Source: Azospirillum agricola (GTDB lineage Bacteria > Pseudomonadota > Alphaproteobacteria > Azospirillales > Azospirillaceae). Taken from it: 64,000 nt of DNA. The position numbers and the translations under genes were made by a program. The stretch spans positions 186,001-250,000 of the forward strand of contig NZ_JAGINM010000006.1 of assembly GCF_017876095.1 (NCBI RefSeq), in the 5' to 3' direction. Below, piece by piece: positions 20,238-29,777 of this stretch; the stretch's first letter is position 1; every line of letters begins with the position of its first letter. The notes below the pieces were generated by a model. That model made no database searches. It worked only from the letters and a program-made list of their open reading frames with translations, and was not told the DNA's origin.

Positions 20238-21464
20238 CTACTTCCCGACCAGCGGGCACTCGCTGTCCTTCAGCGGGCGGAAGGCCTGGTCGGCGGGGAC
20301 GGTGGCGAGCACCTTGTAGTAATCCCACGGTCCCTTGGATTCCGCCGGCTTCTTCACCTGGACCAGCATCATCGGGTGCGTCACCCGGCCGTCCTCGCGG
20401 AGCTGGGTCGTGCCGAACAGCGGATCCTCGAAGGGCCCGGCCTCGCGCATCGCCTTGACCACGGCGGCTCCGTCCTTCGCCGAGCCGACCTTCGCCACCG
20501 CCTTCAGATAGGCGAGCGAGGCCGAATAGGCGCCGGCCTGGTTCATCGTCGGGTAGCGGCCGTTCATGCGCTCGGCGAAGCGCTTGCCGAAGGCGCGGGT
20601 CTTCTCGTTCTGGTCCCAGTAGAAGCCGGTGGTCAGTTGCAGCCCCTGCGCCGTCTCCAGCCCCAGCGAATGGATGTCGGAGATGAACAGCAGCATGCCG
20701 GCCAGCGTCTGGCCACTCTCGACCATGCCGAACTCCGACGCCTGCTTGATGGCGGTGATGGTGTCGCCGCCGGCGTTGGCCAGCGCCACGACCTGCGCCT
20801 TCGACGCCTGCGCCTGGAGCAGGTAGGAGGAGAAATCCTTGGTGTCGGTCGGGTGACGGACGGAACCGGCGACCTTGCCGCCGCTGGCGTTGATGACCGA
20901 GGTCGCGTCGCGCTCCAGCGAATGGCCGAGCGCGAAATCGACGGTCAGGAAATACCAGGACTTCCCGCCGCCCTTGACGATGGCGTCGGCGGTGCCGTGG
21001 GCGAGCGCCCAGGTGTCGTAGGTCCAGTGCACGGAGTTCGGCGTGCAGGCTTTGCCGGTGAGTTCCGAGGTGCCCGACGCGGTGAACAGCGCGACCTTGT
21101 TCTTCTCCTTCACCAGCGGCGCCACGGCGAGCGACACGGCGCTGGTCGGCAGGTCGACCAACGCGTCGACCCCCTCGGAATCGAACCATTGCCGGGCGAT
21201 GCCGCTGGAGATGTCCGGCTTGTTCAGCGCGTCGGCGGACACCACGTCGATCTTGAGGGCGTCGGCGCCCGGCAGCTTGCGGAAATCCTCCACTGCCATC
21301 AGGGTCGCTTCCATGGCGCCCTTGCCGCCGATGTCGGAGAAGATGCCGGACATGTCCGCCAGCACGCCGAGCTTGACCGGCACCTGCGCCATGGCGGCGG
21401 GGCTGGCGCCCAGGACGGCGGAGAGAGCCAGGGCCATCGCGGTTCCGCGCCGAAGTGACGACAT
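20238..21464 (-). CDS. Branched-chain-amino-acid-type ABC substrate-binding protein
   Basis: The 408-aa periplasmic binding protein has a signal peptide (about 1-26, cut after ASPAAMA-QVPVKLGV) and a Leu/Ile/Val-binding-protein fold beginning KLGVLADMSGIFSDIGGKGA. The C-terminus has KPAESKGPWDYYKVL, shared almost exactly with the binding protein at 40932. No permease or ATPase gene is near, so it is an orphan component that must use another transporter or a sensory partner. The ligand is unknown; enzymes downstream suggest an alcohol or organic acid. It is first in the operon and divergent from the IclR gene. Confidence 0.9.
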   Translation of the reverse strand: MSSLRRGTAMALALSAVLGASPAAMAQVPVKLGVLADMSGIFSDIGGKGAMEATLMAVEDFRKLPGADALKIDVVSADALNKPDISSGIARQWFDSEGVDALVDLPTSAVSLAVAPLVKEKNKVALFTASGTSELTGKACTPNSVHWTYDTWALAHGTADAIVKGGGKSWYFLTVDFALGHSLERDATSVINASGGKVAGSVRHPTDTKDFSSYLLQAQASKAQVVALANAGGDTITAIKQASEFGMVESGQTLAGMLLFISDIHSLGLETAQGLQLTTGFYWDQNEKTRAFGKRFAERMNGRYPTMNQAGAYSASLAYLKAVAKVGSAKDGAAVVKAMREAGPFEDPLFGTTQLREDGRVTHPMMLVQVKKPAESKGPWDYYKVLATVPADQAFRPLKDSECPLVGK

Positions 21465-21669
21465 GGTTGTCCTCCCTATTTATGATGTTGGTTCCGGTGG
21501 TTTCACGCGGACGGCAAACGCTGGAATATGGAGCGATCCCGATTGCTGCGTCAGCATGCAATTCTTGTATGTGAATTAAAAAATCCTGTAAAGGAATTTA
21601 TCGGCGCATTCGGCTTGCGCCGACGGCCCGCGCTCGGGTACAAGAACGAGGCGTGCCACTGACCGGACA
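21465..21669. promoter_or_regulatory. Divergent control region with AT-rich inverted repeats (IclR / binding-protein operon)
   Basis: An AT-rich island at 21560-21600 contains AATTC (21560-21564) and GAATT (21573-21577), an inverted pair eight bases apart, with a further GGAATT at 21593-21598. IclR regulators usually bind such inverted repeats between their own gene and a divergent target operon. The assignment is inference; no operator is known for this subgroup. Confidence 0.4.
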
Positions 21670-22440
21670 ATGCGACCCATGAGTGTGAAGCAGGCTGCCA
21701 ACGTCCTGGATTTGCTGGAATATTTTTCACAGCGCCTGCGCCCCGCCACGCTCGCCGAAATTTCGGACGATCTGGGCTGGCCACGGTCGAGCACCTTCAA
21801 CCTTGTCGGCACCATCGTCGAGAAGGGGTATCTGTACGAGCCGCGCCCGCGGGCGGGCTATTACCCGACCCCGCGCTGGCTCAATCTGGTGCAGCGCGTG
21901 TCGGACGCCGAGCCGCTTCCGGAGGCGGCGCACCGGCTGGTCGCCGACATCGCCCGCGAAACCGGGGAGACGACGGCGATCGCCGCGCTCAGCGGCGAAT
22001 TCGCGATGTTCATGCATGTGGTGAAATCGAACCACTCGGTCCGCTACCACGCCGAGGTGGGGGACCGGGTGCCGGCCTACGCCAGCTCGGTGGGCCGGGC
22101 GATCCTCGCCCAGCTCTCTCCGGAGGAACGGCGGGCCATCTACCGCAAATTCTCGTTCCAGCTCTATTCGGACACGACCCCGGTGGACGCGCAGGCCATC
22201 GAGGGCGAACTGCGCCAAGCGCAGGAGCGCGGCTACCACCAGAGCTGTTCGGAATACATCCCCGACCTCGCCGGCGTGTCGCTGCCGTTGCGGATCGGCG
22301 ACCGCCGGCTGTCGGTCGTGGTGGCCGGTCCGGTCTCCCGCTGCCTCGACCGCCGGCCCGAGACCGCGGAGACGATCCGGCGCGTCATCGCCGCCTATGA
22401 CGCGGACCTCCAGGCCGGCATCCCCGCGGACACGCGCTGA
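21670..22440 (+). CDS. IclR-family transcriptional regulator
   Basis: The 256-aa regulator has an N-terminal winged helix-turn-helix (about 5-70, TLAEISDDLGWPRSSTFNLV) and an IclR effector domain with YASSVGRAILAQLSPEERR and YHQSCSEYIPDLAGVSLPL. It is divergent from the binding-protein/dehydrogenase operon and most likely controls it in response to the substrate or an intermediate. Start is ATG 21670 or the ATG three codons on (SVKQAANVLD follows). Activator or repressor role is unknown. Confidence 0.9.
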   Translation: MRPMSVKQAANVLDLLEYFSQRLRPATLAEISDDLGWPRSSTFNLVGTIVEKGYLYEPRPRAGYYPTPRWLNLVQRVSDAEPLPEAAHRLVADIARETGETTAIAALSGEFAMFMHVVKSNHSVRYHAEVGDRVPAYASSVGRAILAQLSPEERRAIYRKFSFQLYSDTTPVDAQAIEGELRQAQERGYHQSCSEYIPDLAGVSLPLRIGDRRLSVVVAGPVSRCLDRRPETAETIRRVIAAYDADLQAGIPADTR

Positions 22441-22468
22441 GCCGGGGCCGGTCAACCGGACCTGCCCC

Positions 22469-22489
22469 CTGCCCGGACCGGCCGGGCAG
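22469..22489. terminator. Stem-loop between convergent IclR gene and purT
   Basis: CTGCCCGG (22469-22476) pairs with 22482-22489 around a five-base loop. It lies between two converging stop codons, without a T-run, so it may be a weak bidirectional terminator. Confidence 0.4.
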
Positions 22490-22500
22490 AAGATTCGACT

Positions 22501-23670
22501 TCAGGAATAGCGGATGGTGACCGCGTCGGCAGCGCGGCGCGCGCGCTCGCGGGCGTCGTCGGTCGAGGTGCCGAGCGCCAGCGCCACGCCCATGCGGCGG
22601 TTCCTGCGCGTCGTCGGCTTGCCGAACAGGCGGACGTCGACGTCGTGCCCGTCCGTCCCGACCCGCAGCGCCTCGGCCAGCCCCTCGATGGCGAAGCGCT
22701 CGGCCTCGCGGTCGGCGAGAATCACGGCGGAGGCCGCCGGGGCATGCACGGTGACGCGCGGGATCGGCAGACCGAGGATGGCGCGGGCGTGCAGGTCGAA
22801 CTCCGACAGGTTCTGCGAGATCAGCGTCACCATGCCGGTGTCGTGCGGGCGCGGCGACAGTTCGGAGAAGACCACCTCGTCGGCGGTGACGAAGAACTCG
22901 ACGCCGAAGATGCCGTAGCCGCCGAGATTGTCGACCACCCGCGTCGCCATTGCCTTGGCATCGTCGAGCAGCCGCTGGGGCATGGCGACCGGCTGCCAGG
23001 ATTCCTGGTAGTCGCCGCGCTCCTGCCGGTGGCCGATCGGCTCGCAGAACAGCACGCCGTCGCGGGTGCGCACGGTCAGCAGGGTGATCTCGTACTCGAA
23101 GGCGACGAACTCCTCGACGATGACCTTGCGGCGGTCGCCGCGCATGTTGGCGACCGCGTAGTCCCAGGCCGCCTCCAGCTCCGCCTCCGTGCGGACCGTG
23201 CTCTGGCCCTTGCCCGACGAGGACATCACCGGCTTGATGACGCAGGGCAGCCCGGTGTGCGCGGCACCCGCCCGCACCTCCTCCAGGCTTTCGGCGTAGC
23301 GGTACTTGGAGGTGCGCAGGCCGAGTTCTGTGGCCGCCACCTCGCGGATGCGGTCACGGTTCATCGTCATGGTGGTGGCGCGGGCCGAGGGGACGACGGT
23401 CGTCCCGGCCTCCTCGAACTCGTGCAGCACCTCGGTGCGGATCGCCTCGACCTCCGGCACGATGAAGTCGGGCGCGTGCCTGGCGATGGCGGCGCGCAGC
23501 GCGTCGGCGTCGAGCATGGAGAAGACCTCCGCCGCGTCGGCCACCTGCATGGCCGGGGCGTTGGCGTAGCTGTCGCAGGCGATCACCTCGCAGCCGAGCC
23601 GCTTGGCGGCGATGACGAATTCCTTGCCGAGTTCGCCGGAACCGAGGAGGAGGATCTTGGCGGTGAACAT
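22501..23670 (-). CDS. purT: Formate-dependent phosphoribosylglycinamide formyltransferase
   Basis: PurT makes formylglycinamide ribonucleotide from GAR, formate and ATP in purine synthesis, independent of folate. The 389-aa ATP-grasp protein has the N-terminal KILLLGSGELGKEFVIAAKR, PEVEAIRTEVLHEFE, the ATP-grasp VIKPVMSSSGKGQS, FEYEITLLTVR and EVVFSELSPRPHDTGMVTL. Length and motifs match PurT well. ATG 23670 gives the family N-terminus MFTAKILLLGSGELG. It stands alone, converging with the IclR gene. Confidence 0.96.
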   Translation of the reverse strand: MFTAKILLLGSGELGKEFVIAAKRLGCEVIACDSYANAPAMQVADAAEVFSMLDADALRAAIARHAPDFIVPEVEAIRTEVLHEFEEAGTTVVPSARATTMTMNRDRIREVAATELGLRTSKYRYAESLEEVRAGAAHTGLPCVIKPVMSSSGKGQSTVRTEAELEAAWDYAVANMRGDRRKVIVEEFVAFEYEITLLTVRTRDGVLFCEPIGHRQERGDYQESWQPVAMPQRLLDDAKAMATRVVDNLGGYGIFGVEFFVTADEVVFSELSPRPHDTGMVTLISQNLSEFDLHARAILGLPIPRVTVHAPAASAVILADREAERFAIEGLAEALRVGTDGHDVDVRLFGKPTTRRNRRMGVALALGTSTDDARERARRAADAVTIRYS

Positions 23671-23903
23671 GCGAGGGGCTCCCTGGGGGGTGCGGATGGG
23701 GTGCGGGAGCCTCGCCGGGGCGCCCGCGGTTGGGATGCGCCCTTCATACACCGCCGCCGCCGCGATGGCGATGGCCGCCCCATCCCTTCCATCCGCGCTC
23801 AAGCTTCACAAATCCATAGCGAAACCACCACGCGGCCGACACACGCCGAGGGGATAAGGGGCCTCCCCCTCCCCTGCCCCAAACCCTTCGTGGAGCTTTC
23901 GTC

Positions 23904-25286
23904 ATGGTCCGCAACGTCTCCCTGATGGGAGCGGCCCTGATCGCCCTGTCGCTGGTGCCCGCAATCGCCTCCGCGCAAACCTCCGCTCCGGCCGCCGCCC
24001 CCGCCGAATTCCCGGTCACGCTCGAAGGCCACGCGCTCCTGCCGGCCAAGAGCTTCGTCGAGGCCCCGGCCGACGCCCCGGCCGACCTGAAGGTCTCCGG
24101 CAAGTTCACCAACGGCCGCCGCGTCGAGGCGATCGGCACGGTGGAGGGCAAGTCGGCCGACCGCCCGACCGGCGTCTCGCTTCCCTTCGCCGGCCAGCCG
24201 CTCCAGGGCCATTCGGGCATCAAGCGGATGGCCGACGGCAGCTTCTGGATCCTGACCGACAACGGCTTCGGCTCCAAGGCCAACTCGCCCGACAGCATGC
24301 TGTACCTGAACCGCTACGCGGTCGATTTCGCGACCGGCGCCTTCGACCGCAAGGAGACGGTCTTCCTGCACGACCCCGACAGGAAGGTGCCCTTCCGCAT
24401 CGTCCAGGAGGGGACGGAGACGCGTTACCTGACCGGCTCGGACTTCGACACCGAGAGCTTCCAGATCATCGGCGATTCCCTGTGGATCGGCGACGAGTTC
24501 GGTCCCTTCCTGATCAAGGCCGATCGGAAGGGCCGCGTCCAGGCGGTGTACGAGACCCAGGTGGACGGCAAGGTGGTGCGCTCGCCCGACCACCCGGCGG
24601 TGACCACCCCGGCCAGCCCGGCCGACAGCGTCGCCTTCCAGATCCGCCGCTCCAAGGGCTTCGAGGGCATGGCCTCCTCGCCGGACGGCAAGTTCCTCTA
24701 CCCGCTGCTGGAAGGCCCGGTGTGGAACGCCGACGGCAAGACCTTCGAGAAGACCGCCGACGGCAAGGAGTATCTGCGCGTCCTGGAGTTCGACGTTGCC
24801 AAGGAGTCCTGGACCGGCCGTTCCTGGCAGTATGTGCTCGAGAAGAACGGCAACGCCATCGGCGACTTCAACATGATCGACGCCACCACCGGCCTGATCA
24901 TCGAGCGCGACAACGGCGAGGGCACCGCCGACAAGGCCTGCGCCCAGGGCCAGCCGACGACGAACTGCTTCTCCGGCATCGCCCAGTTCAAGCGCGTCTA
25001 CAAGGTGGAACTGACCGACGCCAACGCCGGCGGCCCGCTGCGCAAGATCGGCTACATCGACCTGATGCGCATCGCCGATCCTAACAGGAAAGCGCGCAAG
25101 CCGCTGAACGACGGCGTCCTGACCTTCCCCTTCTTCACCATCGAGAACGTCGACGTGGTGGACGGCCAGCGCATCGTCGTCGGCAACGACAACAACCTGC
25201 CCTTCTCCAGCAGCCGCGAGCCCAACGCGGCGGACGACAACGAACTGGTCCTGCTGAACGTCGAGGCTTTCCTGAAGGCGAAGTAA
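23904..25286 (+). CDS. Secreted phytase-like (esterase-like) beta-propeller protein
   Basis: This 460-aa protein has a signal peptide (about 1-24, VPAIASA-QTSAP) and a phytase-like domain of the PF13449 type: GHSGIKRMADGSFWILTDNG, YLTGSDFDTESFQIIGDSLW, GDEFGPFLI, SKGFEGMASSPDGKFLYPLL and ENVDVVDGQRIVVGNDNN. Such domains are predicted beta-propellers with conserved acidic residues; some members act on phosphoesters, but the activity here is not established. It should be periplasmic or extracellular. Start ATG 23904 follows GTGGAGC. A palindromic repeat follows the stop codon. Confidence 0.85.
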   Translation: MVRNVSLMGAALIALSLVPAIASAQTSAPAAAPAEFPVTLEGHALLPAKSFVEAPADAPADLKVSGKFTNGRRVEAIGTVEGKSADRPTGVSLPFAGQPLQGHSGIKRMADGSFWILTDNGFGSKANSPDSMLYLNRYAVDFATGAFDRKETVFLHDPDRKVPFRIVQEGTETRYLTGSDFDTESFQIIGDSLWIGDEFGPFLIKADRKGRVQAVYETQVDGKVVRSPDHPAVTTPASPADSVAFQIRRSKGFEGMASSPDGKFLYPLLEGPVWNADGKTFEKTADGKEYLRVLEFDVAKESWTGRSWQYVLEKNGNAIGDFNMIDATTGLIIERDNGEGTADKACAQGQPTTNCFSGIAQFKRVYKVELTDANAGGPLRKIGYIDLMRIADPNRKARKPLNDGVLTFPFFTIENVDVVDGQRIVVGNDNNLPFSSSREPNAADDNELVLLNVEAFLKAK

Positions 25287-25299
25287 AGCACTTCTCAGA

Positions 25300-25391
25300 C
25301 GTCATGCCCGGCCTTGTGCCGGGCATCCACGGCCGCAAATCGTCGTGCACAGGGTTGCGCGTGGATGACCGGGACAAGCCCGGTCATGACG
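25300..25391. repeat. Dispersed palindromic repeat, copy B
   Basis: A 92-bp imperfect palindrome: GTCATGCCCGGCCTTGTGCC at the left and ACCGGGACAAGCCCGGTCAT at the right, forming two hairpins. It lies between the convergent phytase-like gene and the RND pump gene and resembles copies A and C. It could act as a bidirectional terminator here. Confidence 0.8.
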
Positions 25392-25412
25392 AATGGGAAG
25401 CCCCCTTCCCTC

Positions 25413-28400
25413 TCAGTCCCCCATCGCGCCGCTGGGCAGGGCGTGGCCCATCCCGTCCCGTTCGTCCTCCGCCTCTTCCGCCTGCGGGCGGGGCACGCGG
25501 AACCAGGCGGCGTAGAGCGCCGGCAGGAAGAAGATCGTCAGCACCGTCGCTCCCGCCAGACCGCCCATGATGGCGACCGCCATCGGGCCCCAGAAGACGC
25601 TCTGGGTCAGCGGGATCATGGCGAGGATCGCCGCCGCCGCCGTCAGCGCGATGGGGCGCGCGCGGCGCACCGTCGCCTCGACGATGCTGTCCCAGCGGGA
25701 GCGGCCGGAGCGGATGTCCTGCTCGATCTGGTCGACCAGGATGACCGAGTTGCGCATGATGATCCCGGCCAGCGCGATCACGCCGAGCATCGCCACGAAG
25801 CCGAAGGGCAGGTTGAACAGCAGCAGCGACGCCGTGACCCCGATCAGCCCGAGCGGCGCCGTCAGCAGCACCAGGAACACCCGCGAGAAGCTCTGCAATT
25901 GCAGCATCAGCGTGGTGACCATGATCAGCAGCATCACCGGCATCATGGCGTTGATCGAATCCTGGCCCTTGGCGCTCTCCTCGATGGCGCCGCCGAGCGC
26001 GATGGCGTAGCCGTCCGGCAGGGTGGCGCGCAGCGTGTCCAGCGTCGCGTTCAGCTGCGTGCTGACCACGGGGGCCTGGAGCCCGCCGGTGACGTCGGCC
26101 TTGATCGTCATCGTCGTCTCGCGCGCCCGGCGCCACAGCACCGGCTCCTCCAGCTCGTAGCGGACGCTGGCGATCTGGCTGAGCGGCACGGCGGTGCCCT
26201 TGGCGGTGCGGACGTTCAGCTCGCCCAGCCGCGACAGGTCCATCCGCTCGTCGGGCGTGGTGCGCAGCAGGACGCCGATCAGCTCCGTCCCCTCGCGGTA
26301 CTGGGTGACGGCCATGCCGTTGAGCAGCAGTTGCAGGGCGTTGGACAGATCCTGCTTGCTCACGCCGAGCGCGCGGGCCTTGGCGGTGTCGACCTCCAGC
26401 CGGACGCGCTTGGACAGCTCGTCCCAATCCAGATGGACGTTGGCGGTGTTGGGATGGGCGCGCATGGTGTCGCGCACCTGGTAGGCGATCTTGCGGATCG
26501 TCGCCGGGTCGTCGCCGGTGACGCGGAACTGCACCGGGTAGCCGACCGGCGGGCCGTTCTCCAGCCGGCCGATGCGCATGCGGGCGGCCGGATAGTCGGC
26601 CTCCAGCGTCGGCTCCAGCCGCTGCATGAAGGTCTCGCGCTCCTTCAGCCCCTTGGTCATCACCATGAACTGGGCGAAGTTGGCGGTCTGGAGCTGCTGG
26701 TCGAGCGGCAGGTAGAAGCGCGGCGAGCCGCCGCCGGTGTAGGCCACCCAGTAATCGACGTCCGGATCCTTGGCGAGCACCGATTCCAGCTTCTTCACCT
26801 CGGCCGAGGTCGCCTCGAAGGAGGAACCCTCGGCGAGCCGGATGTCGATCAGCAGCTCCGGCCGGCTGGCGCTGGGGAAGAACTGCTGCTGGACATGGCC
26901 GAAGCCGACGAGCGCCACGACGAAGGCGGCCACGGTGGCGCCGATGGTGAGCCAGCGCGCCCGCACGCAGGCCGTGATCAGCGAGCGCAGGATGCGGTAG
27001 CCGCGCGTGTCGTAGATCTCCAGCTCGTGTCCCTCGGCGACGACATGCTTGGGCTTGGGCAGCAGCAGGTAGCCGAGATAGGGGGTGAAGATCACCGCGA
27101 CGACCCAGGACAGCATCAGCGACAGCGCCACCACCCAGAAGATCGAGTTGGTGTATTCGCCGGCCGCCGAGGCGGCGAAACCGACCGGCACGAAGCCGGC
27201 CGCCGTCACCACCGTGCCGCTCAGCATCGGGAAGGCGGTGGAGGTGTAGGCGAAGGCGCCGGCCCGCAGCCGGTCCCAGCCCTGCTCCATCTTCACCACC
27301 ATCATCTCCACCGCGATGATGGCGTCGTCCACCAGCAGCCCGAGCGCGATGATGAGGGCGCCCAGCGAGATGCGCTGCAAATCGATGTGCAGGATCTGCA
27401 TCGCCACCAGCGTCATCGCCAGAACCAGCGGCACCGCCAGCGCCACGACGATGCCGGTGCGCCAGCCCAGGCTGACGAGGCTGACCAGGATGACGATGGC
27501 CAGCGCCTCGGCCAGCGATTCCATGAACTCGCCGACCGAATGCTCGACGACCTGCGACTGGTCGGCGATCTGCGCCACCTCCAGCCCGACCGGCAGCTCG
27601 GCGCGTGCCTTCTCCATGGCGGCGTGGAGCTGCTCGCCCAGGCGCAGGACATTGCCCCCCTTGGCCATCACCACGCCCAGCCCGATGGCGTCCTGGCCGT
27701 TGTGGCGCAGGGTGTAGCGGCGCGGCTCGACGTAGCCGCGCTTGACCTCGGCGACGTCGCCGATGGTCAGCATGCGGCCGTTGACCTCGACCGGGATGGC
27801 GCGCACGGACTGGGCGGTGTCGAGCCCGAGGTCGACGCGGACATAGACACGCTGCGACCCGGTGTCGACGTCGCCGGCCGCCGCGACGGCGTTCTCGCGC
27901 TGGAGCGCCTGGATCACCGATTCCACCGGCAGGCCGAAGCTGGCGAGCCGCTGGCTGGAGATCTCGACGTAGACGCGCTCCTCCTGCGGGGCGATCAGCT
28001 CGACCTTCTCGACGCCGGGCAGCTTCAGCAGGCGGGCGCGGGTCTGCTCGGCGACCTTCTTGAGCTGGGCCGGCGTGAAGTCGGCGCCGCTGAAGGCGTA
28101 GATGGCGGAATAGACGTCGCCGAACTCGTCGTTGAAGAAGGGCCCGATCACCCCGTCGGGCAGGGTGGCGCGGATGTCGCCGATCTTCTTGCGCACCTGG
28201 TACCACAGGTCGGGGACCATCTTCGGCGGGGTGTAGTCCTTGAGCTGGACGAAGACCACCGACTCGCCGGGCTTGGAGTAGCTGCGCGCGACGTCGTAGT
28301 AGGGCACCTCCTCCAGCTTCTTCTCGATGCGGTCGGTGACGAACTGCTCGACCTCGCGGGCGGTGGCGCCCGGCCACTGGGTCTGGACGATCATCACCTT

Positions 28401-28541
28401 GAAGGTGAAGGAGGGATCCTCGGCGCGGCCGAGGGTCTTGTAGGCGAGCGCGCCGGCCAGCACGCTGGCCAGCATCATGAACAGCACGAGCGTGCGGTGC
28501 GACAGCGCCCAGGCCGACAGGTTGCCCCGGTTGTGGTTCAT
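25413..28541 (-). CDS. RND-family efflux pump inner-membrane transporter
   Basis: The 1042-aa protein is an AcrB/HAE1-like proton-driven exporter. It shows the N-terminal membrane helix followed by the porter-domain motif VMIVQTQWPGATAREVEQFV, the helix-4 proton-relay LGLLVDDAIIAVEMMV with paired aspartates, and the C-terminal helical repeat (NSVILVDQIEQDIRSG). Its ATG overlaps the adaptor's stop codon as ATGA, so the two are translationally coupled. It resembles the Acr/VexF-type single-pump group and would export toxic compounds through an outer-membrane channel encoded elsewhere. Confidence 0.95.
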   Translation of the reverse strand: MNHNRGNLSAWALSHRTLVLFMMLASVLAGALAYKTLGRAEDPSFTFKVMIVQTQWPGATAREVEQFVTDRIEKKLEEVPYYDVARSYSKPGESVVFVQLKDYTPPKMVPDLWYQVRKKIGDIRATLPDGVIGPFFNDEFGDVYSAIYAFSGADFTPAQLKKVAEQTRARLLKLPGVEKVELIAPQEERVYVEISSQRLASFGLPVESVIQALQRENAVAAAGDVDTGSQRVYVRVDLGLDTAQSVRAIPVEVNGRMLTIGDVAEVKRGYVEPRRYTLRHNGQDAIGLGVVMAKGGNVLRLGEQLHAAMEKARAELPVGLEVAQIADQSQVVEHSVGEFMESLAEALAIVILVSLVSLGWRTGIVVALAVPLVLAMTLVAMQILHIDLQRISLGALIIALGLLVDDAIIAVEMMVVKMEQGWDRLRAGAFAYTSTAFPMLSGTVVTAAGFVPVGFAASAAGEYTNSIFWVVALSLMLSWVVAVIFTPYLGYLLLPKPKHVVAEGHELEIYDTRGYRILRSLITACVRARWLTIGATVAAFVVALVGFGHVQQQFFPSASRPELLIDIRLAEGSSFEATSAEVKKLESVLAKDPDVDYWVAYTGGGSPRFYLPLDQQLQTANFAQFMVMTKGLKERETFMQRLEPTLEADYPAARMRIGRLENGPPVGYPVQFRVTGDDPATIRKIAYQVRDTMRAHPNTANVHLDWDELSKRVRLEVDTAKARALGVSKQDLSNALQLLLNGMAVTQYREGTELIGVLLRTTPDERMDLSRLGELNVRTAKGTAVPLSQIASVRYELEEPVLWRRARETTMTIKADVTGGLQAPVVSTQLNATLDTLRATLPDGYAIALGGAIEESAKGQDSINAMMPVMLLIMVTTLMLQLQSFSRVFLVLLTAPLGLIGVTASLLLFNLPFGFVAMLGVIALAGIIMRNSVILVDQIEQDIRSGRSRWDSIVEATVRRARPIALTAAAAILAMIPLTQSVFWGPMAVAIMGGLAGATVLTIFFLPALYAAWFRVPRPQAEEAEDERDGMGHALPSGAMGD

Positions 28542-29686
28542 CGCGCCGGCTCCGTCCAGACGCGGACCTTCTGGCCGGCGTCGAGCTTGTGGACCCCGGC
28601 GGTGACGACGCGCTCGCCGTCCTTCAGCCCGCCGGCGACGATGGCGAGGTCGCCGGCGTAGGCGGCGACGGCGACCGGCCGCAGCTCCAGCGTGCCGGCC
28701 GCATGCGCGTCGCCCTGGGGGCCCGCCTGGGAGCCCGCCGCCTGCGAGAGCACCCAGACGGCGGGCTTCTGCTCCCGCTGGGTCAGCGCGCTGATCGGCA
28801 GCCGCGCGACCAGCCCGCCATGGTCCAGCGCCGCCGTGACCGTCGCGGTCATGCCGAGCTGGAGTCCGGGCGGCGGATTGTCGAGCGTGATCTTCGCCTG
28901 ATAGGTGCGGGTGCCGGGGTCGGCGCTCGGCGACAGCTCGCGCAGGGTTCCGGGGACGGCGCTGCCGGGCTGCGCCCACAGCTCCACCGACAGGCGGCGC
29001 TTCGGCAGGTCGCCGAGCTGCTGCTCGGGGATGTTGGCGACCGCCTCGACGGCGCCCAGCCGCGCGACGCGCAGCGCGGTCTGGCCCTGCGCCACCACCT
29101 GCCCCGGCTCGACCAGCGTGGCGGTGACGATTCCCGCCTCGTCGGCGACCAGCGTCGCGTACTGCACCGAGTTGGTCAGCACGCGGAGCTGCGCCTCGAC
29201 CTCGCGGACGCGGGCCTCGGCCTTGTCGAGCGCGGTCTTGCGGCGGTCGTACTCCTGGCGGGTCGTCCATTCGCCCTGGCGCAGGCTGGAGTAGCGGGCG
29301 AAGTCGCCGCCGGCGTTGGCGGCGTCGGACCGGGCGGAGGCGAGCTGCGCCTGCGACGCCTTGATCTGCAATTGCAGGTCGGTGGGGTCGAGCTTCGCCA
29401 GCGCCATGCCGGGCTCGACGCGGGCGCCCACCTCGACCAGCCGGGCGATCACCTTGCCGCCGACGCGGAAGCCGACGTCGGCCTCGACGCGCGGGCGGAT
29501 GACGGCCGGGTAGCGGACGCTGTCGGTGGCCGGCTCCAGCGCCACGGTGGCGACGCGGACGGGGCGCGCCTCCGCTTCCGGCGGGGCGGCGGCGGAATGG
29601 GTTTCCTTGCAGCCGCTCAGGCCGGCGGCCAGGGCCAGAAGCCCGATCGCCGCCACGCCGCCGCGCGCCAAGCGCATCCCGGTCAT
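28538..29686 (-). CDS. RND efflux periplasmic adaptor (membrane fusion) lipoprotein
   Basis: The 382-aa adaptor has a lipoprotein signal ending LAAGLSGCKETHS (lipobox Cys about residue 23). It has the split lipoyl motif (DVGFRVGGKVIARLVEVGAR and ATLVADEAGIVTATLVEPGQ), a coiled hairpin between, and a beta-barrel (LQLGMTATVTAAL). ATG 29686 is chosen because GGGGAG lies eight bases upstream. It forms an operon with the downstream transporter and is divergent from a TetR regulator that presumably represses it. Confidence 0.93.
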   Translation of the reverse strand: MTGMRLARGGVAAIGLLALAAGLSGCKETHSAAAPPEAEARPVRVATVALEPATDSVRYPAVIRPRVEADVGFRVGGKVIARLVEVGARVEPGMALAKLDPTDLQLQIKASQAQLASARSDAANAGGDFARYSSLRQGEWTTRQEYDRRKTALDKAEARVREVEAQLRVLTNSVQYATLVADEAGIVTATLVEPGQVVAQGQTALRVARLGAVEAVANIPEQQLGDLPKRRLSVELWAQPGSAVPGTLRELSPSADPGTRTYQAKITLDNPPPGLQLGMTATVTAALDHGGLVARLPISALTQREQKPAVWVLSQAAGSQAGPQGDAHAAGTLELRPVAVAAYAGDLAIVAGGLKDGERVVTAGVHKLDAGQKVRVWTEPAR

Positions 29687-29705
29687 ACCACGTCTCCCCA
29701 CTGGA

Positions 29706-29777
29706 CTGGACTGTATCGTACTGCTAGCGTGGTACTCTCCACTCACCCCTTCGTCAAGAGTGAACGGTACAGTTCAG
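29706..29777. promoter_or_regulatory. Probable TetR operator region between efflux operon and tetR
   Basis: CTGGACTGTATC at 29706-29717 and the reverse complement of CTGAACTGTACC at 29766-29777 match at 10 of 12 positions in opposite orientation. They flank an AT-richer stretch between the divergent genes. This looks like a pair of operator half-sites, or one site for each promoter. Assignment to the adjacent TetR protein is inference. Confidence 0.4.

Noticed and set aside
25314..28661. Plus-strand open frame opposite the RND pump gene
   Set aside because: Shadow of a clearly recognised efflux transporter.
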